Assembly (NCBI GenBank): GCA_946221035.1 | Contig: CAMIME010000055.1 | Coordinates: forward strand, 1-13,145 | DNA from: an uncultured Campylobacter sp. | GTDB taxonomy: Bacteria; Actinomycetota; Actinomycetes; Mycobacteriales; Mycobacteriaceae | Direction of reading: 5' to 3' | Length of the DNA stretch: 13,145 nucleotides | In this document: one piece after another, positions 6,002 to 11,385 of the stretch | Layout: every line of letters begins with the position of its first letter | How positions within the stretch are numbered: the first letter of the stretch is position 1 | Position numbers and translations under genes: made by a program | The notes under the pieces: generated by a model | What the model was told of the DNA's origin: nothing | What the model saw: only the letters and a program-made list of their open reading frames with translations | Database searches by the model: none

Positions 6002-6400
6002 ATGTTCGACGACAACGGCTCATTCCTACTCGCCATGTTCGAGTTCTTCATCTTCTTCGCATGGTTCATGTCCCTGTGGTGGATCTTCGGAGATCTCTTC
6101 CGCAGCAAGGACCTCGGCGGCTTCGCGAAGACGCTGTGGGTGGTGTTCATCATCGCGTTGCCGTTCATCGGAATGCTCGCGTACCTGCTTGTTCGAGGTC
6201 GGGGGATGACCGACCGCGCGGTCGAGGCGCACCAGGAGCTCCAGCAGCGGCAGGATGAGTACATCAAGTCCGTCGCCGGCGGCTCCGCCGGATCGAGCCC
6301 GACCGATGAGATCGCCTCGGCGAAGGCCCTTCTCGACTCGGGAGCGATTACCCAGCAGGAGTTCGACCAGATCAAGGCAAGGGCGCTCTCCTCGGTCTGA
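6002..6400 (+). CDS. Small membrane protein with PLDc_N-like and SHOCT domains
   Basis: The 132-residue product has two hydrophobic segments, about 8-30 and 44-64, with the layout of PLDc_N-type membrane anchors. A polar linker with a predicted helix (70-90) leads to a C-terminal SHOCT domain (102-130: DEIASAKALLDSGAITQQEFDQIKARAL). SHOCT domains are short oligomerisation modules of unknown detailed role. I chose ATG 6002 because AGGAGG lies ten bases upstream and homology starts at MFDDNGSF; an open frame reaches back to 5897. It is the only apparently intact gene between the tRNA-Asp copies. Its clear Shine-Dalgarno contrasts with the leaderless starts of several chromosomal neighbours. Confidence 0.8.
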   Translation: MFDDNGSFLLAMFEFFIFFAWFMSLWWIFGDLFRSKDLGGFAKTLWVVFIIALPFIGMLAYLLVRGRGMTDRAVEAHQELQQRQDEYIKSVAGGSAGSSPTDEIASAKALLDSGAITQQEFDQIKARALSSV

Positions 6401-6788
6401 CCCTGGTCCGCTCCCTCGCCAGCCGCAGCGTCGCGGTCCGAGGGCGGCCATCCGGCGCGGCCTTGTCGCGGGGCGAATTCGCGGTTCGCCGGACGCTGGC
6501 CAGCTTGGCTCCTAGGCTCCGGGTGCCGCGCCGCCATCGAGGGGGCGCCACCTGACCTTGGGGGTCACTCGATGGCTCTGGTTGTGCACCGGTTCACAGC
6601 GTAAGGTCGCGCCCGCCACCCTCGGCGCCGCTTCTGTCGAGGGTGGTCCTTCTCTATGCCACAAGGTCAGCGCGGCGCTGGGATCTCATGGCCGCAGCGG
6701 GGCGAGGTCAGCGTCGACGCCGCCTCGACCACCACTGAACTGGACGGCAGCGGAGTGGTCGTCGCACCGCGATGGCTGACGCAGCTCA
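6401..6788. other. Stretch without a recognisable gene
   Basis: No convincing gene is seen. There is an 8-bp inverted repeat CCATCGAG / CTCGATGG (6534-6541, 6568-6575). A plus-strand frame from ATG 6656 reads WPQRGEVSVDAASTTTELDG and VVVAPRWLTQL, which I do not recognise; it runs out of frame into the Abi-type remnant and could be the start of another broken gene. Confidence 0.4.
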
Positions 6789-7190
6789 GTGCCGGCCACG
6801 TACTGGTCGGCGACTCGGGCGTTCATCGAACAGGTCAAGGAATCAATCGCCCTGCCAGACAAGCTTCACTGGATCCTTTTCCGGTTGACCTATTTCCGAA
6901 ACCGAATTGCGCACCACGAATACTTGCTGGGCCAATCTCTTGAAGTGCATCTGAGGACCCATCCTTTGCGGGAAAGACTCAGCGACATTTTCGAGGTACT
7001 CCGCATGATTGACCCGAAGTGGAACAGTGGGCCTCCGGCTTCAATCGAGTTACTCCCTTGCTGGACGAGCAGAAGCGCCCCTTCCCCGCTCCATGAATTG
7101 CAGTTCAAGGCCTGTACGGTGGCCCGGACCGTCGCAAAGCGAAAAGCCCGAGACGGACCTCGAGCTAAGAGCGACCCTGACGGGACTTGA
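6789..7190 (+). pseudogene. C-terminal remnant of an Abi-like (HEPN) abortive infection protein
   Basis: The frame gives HWILFRLTYFRNRIAHHEYL and, after about 30 residues, LRMIDPKWNSG. The RNRIAHHE motif is the R-N-x3-H signature of HEPN ribonuclease-type domains in Abi_2/AbiD/AbiF proteins, which act in phage defence. The N-terminal two thirds of a normal protein of about 300 residues is missing, and an in-frame TGA lies just upstream at 6777-6779. The first codon in the open frame is GTG 6789 with no good ribosome binding site. The frame runs into tRNA-Asp copy 2, so the true end is uncertain. Probably non-functional. Confidence 0.65.
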
Positions 7191-7245
7191 ACCCGCGACC
7201 TCCGCCGTGACAGGGCGGCGCGCTAACCAACTGCGCCACAGGGCC
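7171..7245. repeat. 75-bp direct repeat, right copy (entire tRNA-Asp)
   Basis: Exact copy of 4788-4862, including all 74 bases of tRNA-Asp and one flanking base. It is the boundary of the accessory segment on the tRNA-Glu side. Confidence 0.95.
7172..7245 (-). tRNA. tRNA-Asp (GTC), copy 2
   Basis: Same sequence as copy 1, anticodon GTC at 7209-7211. It follows tRNA-Glu after only 4 nt and shares its transcript. This is likely the native position relative to the Glu promoter. Confidence 0.97.
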
Positions 7246-7249
7246 TTAG

Positions 7250-7322
7250 TACCCCCAACGGGATTCGAACCCGTGTTGCCGCCGTGAAAGGGCGGAGTCC
7301 TAGGCCTCTAGACGATGGGGGC
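7250..7322 (-). tRNA. tRNA-Glu (TTC)
   Basis: A 73-nt gene, acceptor GCCCCCA / TGGGGGT with a G1-U72 wobble pair, discriminator A, T-loop TTCGAAT, anticodon loop CTTTCAC giving TTC (7286-7288). First gene of the Glu-Asp transcript. Confidence 0.97.
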
Positions 7323-7340
7323 GCTGCAAACAGCCTTGAC

Positions 7341-7370
7341 AGCATAAATCACCGCACGCCCCCCTACCAA
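7341..7370 (-). promoter_or_regulatory. tRNA-Glu-Asp promoter
   Basis: TTGGTA (7365-7370), 18-bp spacer, TATGCT (7341-7346) on the minus strand, 18 bp before tRNA-Glu. It faces away from the gene at 7397, whose -10 box begins 14 bp further along. Confidence 0.55.
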
Positions 7371-7383
7371 ACAGCCAGCGCAG

Positions 7384-7389
7384 TACAGT
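7384..7389 (+). promoter_or_regulatory. -10 box of the 7397 gene, probable leaderless start
   Basis: TACAGT is followed by 7 nt and ATG 7397, with no Shine-Dalgarno in between. Same arrangement as cysE and the ZIP transporter gene. Confidence 0.5.
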
Positions 7390-7396
7390 TGCGGGC

Positions 7397-7984
7397 ATGG
7401 CTGAAGCAAAGATTTATGACGCTACGTTGACCCCCTCCAAGGACGACATCCTGGCCGAGCACTCTCCCATCGTGGAGCGGCTCGGCTCCTACCGCGCCGT
7501 CGACCGCGACGACGAGGTCGGCATCGAGGTCATCGTCGGGCGCGATAGCGAGGGCGCGCTGCGCCAGTTCGGCCTCTCCTACCGCGACAAAGCCACAGCG
7601 CTTGACGACGAACTCACGGCACTCGACCACTCCGTCCTCGGCGAGCGCTCCGTCGCCCCTCTCACGGCCGATCCCGTGGCTGTACGCGAGCTGATCCAGT
7701 TGATCCTTGCCGGCGGCGACGGCGCCTCCTACTCCATAGGCGAGCCCATTTTCGCGGTGCGCGGCACCGGGCAAACGCCGGACGTGACGGTTTCCGACGT
7801 CGAGGTGGAGGAACACAACGCGCTCACCAGTATCGGCTCCGTCACCGTGGACGGGCAGCCGCACCGCTTCCAGCTGCGCATCGTGCGCGAGATCTTGGAC
7901 GCCCAGGTGGCCGAGGAGGACGACCTCGCCCTCGTACGAGCAGACGACAACGTGATCCTCATCCGCCTCGAGGTGTGGAAGTAG
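7397..7984 (+). CDS. Maltokinase N-terminal cap-like protein, function unknown
   Basis: A 195-residue soluble protein with no signal peptide or membrane segment. The stretch around 45-80 (SYRAVDRDDEVGIEVIVGRD and RQFGLSYRDKA) resembles the N-terminal cap of actinobacterial maltokinases, where a YRxVDPxGEVGIEV pattern is common. The kinase part is absent, and stand-alone cap-like proteins of this length are known in corynebacteria, so it need not be truncated. The C-terminal half (HRFQLRIVREI, DDNVILIRLEVW) is consistent with a beta-rich fold. Role unknown. The ATG is chosen because of the -10 box 7 nt before it. Its stop is two bases from that of the convergent ZIP gene. It separates tRNA-Glu from tRNA-Lys together with two transporter genes. 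Confidence 0.75.
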   Translation: MAEAKIYDATLTPSKDDILAEHSPIVERLGSYRAVDRDDEVGIEVIVGRDSEGALRQFGLSYRDKATALDDELTALDHSVLGERSVAPLTADPVAVRELIQLILAGGDGASYSIGEPIFAVRGTGQTPDVTVSDVEVEEHNALTSIGSVTVDGQPHRFQLRIVREILDAQVAEEDDLALVRADDNVILIRLEVWK

Positions 7985-7986
7985 CC

Positions 7987-8814
7987 CTATCCGGGCAGGA
8001 TCAGCAAGCTCACCGCCATCACCGCCATTCCGGCCACCATTCCGTAGATCGCGGTGTGGTGGCGACCAGTTTCAATCGCCGTGGGCAGGAGTTTGTCCAG
8101 GCTGACGAACACCATCACGCCGGCAATGGCCGCGAAGGTGAGTCCCAGGGTTTGGGGTCCGAGGAACGGCTGTAACAGCAGGAACCCGATGGCGGCGCCG
8201 AGGGGTTCGGCGAGGCCGGAGGCCGTCGCTAAGCCGGCAGCTTTCCATTTGGAGCCCGTCGCCTCGCGCAGGGGCACCGCGATGGCCACGCCCTCGGGGA
8301 TGTTGTGGATCGCAATCGCGACGGCGATGGGCAGCGCCATCACCGGGTCCGCGAGCCCCACCGCGAAGGTGGCGAAGCCTTCCGGGAAGTTGTGGATCGC
8401 GATCGCGAGCGCCGTCAGGATGCCGACGTTGCGCATGCTCGCAGCCCGGTTGTTCTCTGCGTGGTTATCGGTGTGGTTTTCGGTGTGGCTTTCGTGGGGG
8501 TTGATATCGTCGGGCACGAAGCGGTCGATGAGCGCGATGAGCGCGATTCCGGCGAAAAACGCGACCGCGGACCAGAGATCGGCCCGGTCGTTGCCCGCTT
8601 CCAACAGGGAATCGATGCCTTCGGGCAACAGCTCGACGAAGGAGACGTAAACCATCACGCCGGCGGAAAAGCCCAGCGCAGCTGCCAAGAAAGCGGGACC
8701 CGGCTTCCGTTTGAGCACCACGATCAGGCCGCCCAGGCCCGTCGAAAGCCCGGCGAACAAGCTCATGCCGAGTGCGACCCAGACGGCACTGGAAGAGAGG
8801 AGCTCAGGGTTCAT
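7987..8814 (-). CDS. ZIP-family divalent metal transporter (ZupT-like)
   Basis: A 275-residue inner-membrane protein with about eight hydrophobic segments. The two signature metal-binding helices are present: HNFPEGFATF (141-150) and HNIPEGVAIAV (170-180). A His-rich loop (HESHTENHTDNH, 107-118) lies between helices 3 and 4, as in ZIP proteins. Likely imports zinc and perhaps iron or manganese. ATG 8814 is chosen over in-frame codons further upstream because the membrane protein begins there and TACACT lies 7 nt before it. It shares a 59-bp intergenic region with the divergent urea transporter gene. No clear Zur-type operator was recognised there. Confidence 0.92.
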   Translation of the reverse strand: MNPELLSSSAVWVALGMSLFAGLSTGLGGLIVVLKRKPGPAFLAAALGFSAGVMVYVSFVELLPEGIDSLLEAGNDRADLWSAVAFFAGIALIALIDRFVPDDINPHESHTENHTDNHAENNRAASMRNVGILTALAIAIHNFPEGFATFAVGLADPVMALPIAVAIAIHNIPEGVAIAVPLREATGSKWKAAGLATASGLAEPLGAAIGFLLLQPFLGPQTLGLTFAAIAGVMVFVSLDKLLPTAIETGRHHTAIYGMVAGMAVMAVSLLILPG

Positions 8815-8821
8815 TCGACGC

Positions 8822-8865
8822 AGTGTATCCGAGCTGGGCGACACCCAATTGGTATGACGTATATT
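8822..8865. promoter_or_regulatory. Divergent leaderless promoters of the ZIP and urea transporter genes
   Basis: The minus-strand TACACT (8822-8827) sits 7 nt before the ZIP ATG; the plus-strand TATATT (8860-8865) sits 8 nt before the urea transporter ATG. All control for both genes must fit in the 59 bp from 8815 to 8873 or within the coding regions. Confidence 0.5.
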
Positions 8866-8873
8866 CGACGGCC

Positions 8874-9740
8874 ATGACCTCACTTCAGCGCTCGGCTGCG
8901 TCCGCGCTGCGTGGCATCTCCCAGATCTTCCTGGCAGAGCGCGCAATTTCCGGGCTCCTGATCCTCCTTGCGATGGCGCTGAGTAGTTGGCGCCTGGCCG
9001 CGCATGCGGTCGTCGGTAGTCTCACGCAGCTCGCGCTGGGAGCCGTGTTGCGCGAAGACGGCCTGCGCCATGGGCTGATGGGCTACAACGGTGCGCTCGT
9101 GGGCGCGGCAGCGGCGGCCTCCGGCGCGCCACTACGCGTTGCCGTTCCGCTCGCACTGGTCGGGGCGGCTGCGGTGATCCCGCTCCAACGCCTCTTCGAC
9201 CACATCCCGCGGGTCCCCGCCTTCACCGCGCCGTTCTGCATCGTGGCCGGCCTGCTGTTCGGCCCGTTCCAGGGTGTGTGGGAGGCGAGCGCGCCAGTGA
9301 CGACCGACCGGCTCGGGCCGGGGCTGCTCAGCGGGTTCCTGGACGGCTTCTCGGAGGTCGTCCTTGCCGACGGCATCCTCCCCGGCGCCATCATCCTCAC
9401 CGCCTTAGCTGTTGCGTCGCTGGAGGTAGCGGCGTTCGCACTCCTCGGCAGTGCGCTGGGCCTCGCTTTCGCGCTGGTGGCGCACCCGAGCGTGGAGTAT
9501 GTCTCCACCGGCCTGCTCAACTACTCCACCGTCTTGATCGCCATTGCCGTCGGCACCGTGCTCTGGCCCCGCGCCCGGTGGAGCGCGCGGGTGGTCGGCG
9601 CCGTCGTGGGTGTGGCGCTCACGTGCGCCATCCAATGGGTGATGTCAGGACTCGCTGTGCCCACCTACACCTGGCCCTTTGTGCTGGCAGCGTGGATCTT
9701 CGCCCTTCTGCCTCCCCCGCCGGCGGCGCCGCAAAACTAG
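8874..9740 (+). CDS. Urea transporter, UT family
   Basis: A 288-residue membrane protein of the channel-like UT family, which passes urea across the cytoplasmic membrane. It shows the internal duplication of the family: RGISQIFLAERAISGLLIL (13-31) and FSEVVLADGILPGAIILTAL (159-178), each followed by a pore motif, GYNGALVG (70-77) and LLNYSTVLIAIAV (214-226). VPAFTAPFCIV (114-124) is also typical. ATG 8874 is chosen rather than the upstream in-frame codon at 8772 because homology starts there and a TATATT box lies 8 nt before it. It suggests urea use, but no urease gene is in the window. A hairpin follows the stop. Confidence 0.9.
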   Translation: MTSLQRSAASALRGISQIFLAERAISGLLILLAMALSSWRLAAHAVVGSLTQLALGAVLREDGLRHGLMGYNGALVGAAAAASGAPLRVAVPLALVGAAAVIPLQRLFDHIPRVPAFTAPFCIVAGLLFGPFQGVWEASAPVTTDRLGPGLLSGFLDGFSEVVLADGILPGAIILTALAVASLEVAAFALLGSALGLAFALVAHPSVEYVSTGLLNYSTVLIAIAVGTVLWPRARWSARVVGAVVGVALTCAIQWVMSGLAVPTYTWPFVLAAWIFALLPPPPAAPQN

Positions 9741-9742
9741 GA

Positions 9743-9769
9743 ACACCCTGCTCACGTGGAGCAGGGTGT
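9743..9769. terminator. Bidirectional terminator hairpin between urea transporter and tRNA-Lys
   Basis: Perfect 11-bp stem ACACCCTGCTC / GAGCAGGGTGT with a 5-nt loop. It lies 2 bases after the urea transporter stop and 8 bases from the tRNA-Lys 3' end. On the minus strand the tail contains TCCTAGTTTT, so it can serve tRNA-Lys as well. Confidence 0.75.
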
Positions 9770-9777
9770 GTACTAGG

Positions 9778-9850
9778 TGGGCCCTCCGGGGCTCGAACCC
9801 GGGACCTGCGGATTAAAAGTCCGTAGCTCTACCAACTGAGCTAAAGGCCC
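9778..9850 (-). tRNA. tRNA-Lys (TTT)
   Basis: A 73-nt gene with acceptor GGGCCTT / AGGGCCC (one T-G pair), discriminator A, T-loop TTCGAGC and anticodon loop CTTTTAA giving TTT. The outermost anticodon-stem pair appears to be A-C rather than Watson-Crick. In mycobacteria lysT lies next to gluT-aspT-pheU; here it is 2.4 kb from tRNA-Glu. Confidence 0.96.
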
Positions 9851-9860
9851 GCAAGCGCTA

Positions 9861-9889
9861 ATCGTAGCCCCTCCCCCGTGTGCTCCGAA
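9861..9889 (-). promoter_or_regulatory. tRNA-Lys promoter
   Basis: TTCGGA (9884-9889), 17-bp spacer, TACGAT (9861-9866), 10 bp before the tRNA-Lys 5' end on the minus strand. Confidence 0.55.
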
Positions 9890-9920
9890 AATCGCCCCCT
9901 GAAGAAACGAAGAAGTCGGA

Positions 9921-11174
9921 TCACGGGCCAAGCAGCCCGATGGGCACGATCCACGTGTGCTCATTAGCCTGTGCGGCAACACCGGTCGGTGTGACAAGCA
10001 GCAACGCCTCGGGAGGCCTTTTAATGCTTTCCGCCACCTGTTGAAGCCGAGGTGCCGCCTTGACAGCAGCGTCTTGAGTGAGTTTGACCTCGACGCCGAC
10101 CCACCTTCCGTCGCGAAGCTCCAGCACGATGTCAATTTCCGCTGTGCCGTCTTTGTTCCGGAAGTGAAACGCTGTCCCGCGTAGCGGTTGGCAGTAGACG
10201 CGGAGATCGCGCAGGACCAGAGATTCGAAGAGAAATCCAAGCGTGCGGGGGTCCTTTGCAAGGGCACCGTGCGACGCACCCATTGCTGCTGCCGCCAACG
10301 ATGGATCGATCAAGTGCCGCTTCGGCGTCGCATTCAACCGTGATTTCGATCGGCGAGCTGGCGCCCACGGAGGCTGGTCCTCCACCAGGTACATCCTGCT
10401 GGCGAATTCGTGAAATAAGGGTGCATATTTCTCCCCGACATCGATACCATCTTCTCCCAACCGTTCTTGAACTGTGCTCAACGGGGATGGATGGGCTGTG
10501 AGGCATGCGTAAGCGCGAACGAAATGAAGGAACCGGTGCGGTGATCGGCGGGGCCCGCCAACAAACGGGAACTCGTTCTCAGCAAGGTTATCTAGATAAC
10601 CTTCGACGAGAAGTTCCGCAGCGTCCGCGTCCCGGTCGATCCACGAAGGCCAACCACCTCTAGTGATCAAGCGGCAGACATCGGCAATCGTATGAGTACT
10701 CGAGGCAGCACCCTCGAGCGGTTCTTCACCCTCAAACAGCCGTCGAAGAGAAAAACTGCCTGTCGAATCGTCCGACTCAAACAGTGTCATCGGGCGCATT
10801 ACAAGATTGAGAATTCTTCCGGCTCCCGGATGCGTGACCGTCTCACTATCGGGCCAAGCCGAACCAGAAAGGATGAATCGCCCGGGTGTGGGATCTTCAT
10901 CGACCGCACGGCGAACGGCACCCCACAAACTCGGTGCGAGTTGCCATTCGTCCAACAGCCGGGGTGTCTCACCTTCAAGCAGCGCTCCAGGGTTGAGGTC
11001 GATGATCTGACTCGCATCGGTTCCCACGCGGTCGATATGAACGACTGAGGATGCGGCCTGCGTACCAGTCGTAGTCTTCCCAGAAGCGCGGGCACCCGCC
11101 AACTGCACCGCTGGCGAAACCGCCAAATAAGTGTTCAGAAGTTGGTCAACGATCCGTGGCCGATAGGTCTTCAT
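9921..11174 (-). CDS. AAA-type ATPase with DUF4143 nuclease-like C-terminus (COG1373 family)
   Basis: A full-length 417-residue protein. Residues about 1-150 are an AAA_14 ATPase: Walker A GARASGKT (27-34), Walker B RLLDEWQ (72-78) and a sensor strand RFILSGSA (99-106). A middle helical part (about 165-270) probably holds a winged helix. The C-terminal DUF4143 part has FES (Glu318), AEIDIV (Asp348) and VEVK (Glu362, Lys364), the layout of PD-(D/E)XK nuclease folds. The family is widespread and often in accessory DNA, but its role is not established. The Walker A has Ala-Ser where Gln-Val or Arg-Val is usual. Start ATG 11174 has no Shine-Dalgarno; TATTGT lies 6 nt upstream. Four 23-bp repeats begin 16 bp before the start codon, suggesting dedicated control. 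Confidence 0.85.
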   Translation of the reverse strand: MKTYRPRIVDQLLNTYLAVSPAVQLAGARASGKTTTGTQAASSVVHIDRVGTDASQIIDLNPGALLEGETPRLLDEWQLAPSLWGAVRRAVDEDPTPGRFILSGSAWPDSETVTHPGAGRILNLVMRPMTLFESDDSTGSFSLRRLFEGEEPLEGAASSTHTIADVCRLITRGGWPSWIDRDADAAELLVEGYLDNLAENEFPFVGGPRRSPHRFLHFVRAYACLTAHPSPLSTVQERLGEDGIDVGEKYAPLFHEFASRMYLVEDQPPWAPARRSKSRLNATPKRHLIDPSLAAAAMGASHGALAKDPRTLGFLFESLVLRDLRVYCQPLRGTAFHFRNKDGTAEIDIVLELRDGRWVGVEVKLTQDAAVKAAPRLQQVAESIKRPPEALLLVTPTGVAAQANEHTWIVPIGLLGP

Positions 11175-11189
11175 GCTGCAACAATAGAC

Positions 11190-11281
11190 GAACCTACCGG
11201 AATAGTCGACGCGAACCTGCCGGAAGTGTCGACGCGAACCTGCCGGAAGTGTCGACGCGAACCTAACGGAATAGTCGACTG
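11190..11281. repeat. Four tandem 23-bp repeats upstream of the AAA/DUF4143 gene
   Basis: Units 11190-11212, 11213-11235, 11236-11258 and 11259-11281, each beginning GAACCT, with CGGAA in the middle and the palindrome GTCGAC near the end. The two inner units are identical (CGGAAGTGTCGAC); the two outer units share the variant CGGAATAGTCGAC. There are no spacers. The 23-bp period is close to two helical turns. The array covers the promoter region of the ATPase gene. Confidence 0.95.
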
Positions 11282-11313
11282 GCTACGGTGCTTCCAACGC
11301 ACCGACCCACGGC

Positions 11314-11353
11314 AAAAGCCCCGGGCCGGCCGCAAAGCGGCGAGGCCCGGGGC
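11314..11353 (-). terminator. Rho-independent terminator after the CoA transferase gene
   Basis: On the minus strand a 10-bp stem GCCCCGGGCC / GGCCCGGGGC with inner GCCGC / GCGGC around AAA (plus-strand view) is followed by TTTT (11317-11314). It lies about 30 bp past the stop of the CoA transferase gene and separates it from the ATPase repeat array. Confidence 0.85.
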
Positions 11354-11385
11354 GATTAGGCAACGGCCAGGACGGTCAGTCCAGC

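Larger units (their letters stand above)
4863..7170. mobile_element. Accessory segment bounded by duplicated tRNA-Asp
   Basis: About 2.3 kb between two identical tRNA-Asp genes, splitting what would otherwise be a tight Glu-Asp-Phe tRNA set (spacers 4 nt and 1 nt). It contains truncated pieces: a UvrA-like tail, IS256 and ISL3 transposase parts and an Abi-type C-terminus, plus one intact small gene. No integrase, recombinase or replication gene is visible. It is probably the eroded remainder of an element inserted at the tRNA, or a segment captured by recombination between tRNA-Asp copies. Confidence 0.6.

Noticed and set aside
5995..6537. 180-codon minus-strand frame over the SHOCT gene
   Set aside because: Antisense to an intact gene with a good ribosome binding site; composition Arg/Ser/Pro-rich, no domain.
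6534..6575. Inverted repeat CCATCGAG/CTCGATGG as an IS end or terminator
   Set aside because: Only 8 bp with a 26-base gap and no T run or adjacent transposase; likely chance.
6656..6943. 95-codon frame WPQRGEVSVDAASTTTELDG...
   Set aside because: No family recognised, overlaps the Abi-type frame and lacks a good ribosome binding site; mentioned only under the unannotated stretch.
4788..7245. Standard integrative element with attL/attR and integrase
   Set aside because: No integrase or excisionase frame is visible and the repeat is a complete tRNA rather than a 3' end; only a remnant or recombination product can be claimed.
11190..11281. CRISPR-like array
   Set aside because: The 23-bp units are contiguous with no spacers, and no cas gene is present; it is a tandem repeat.
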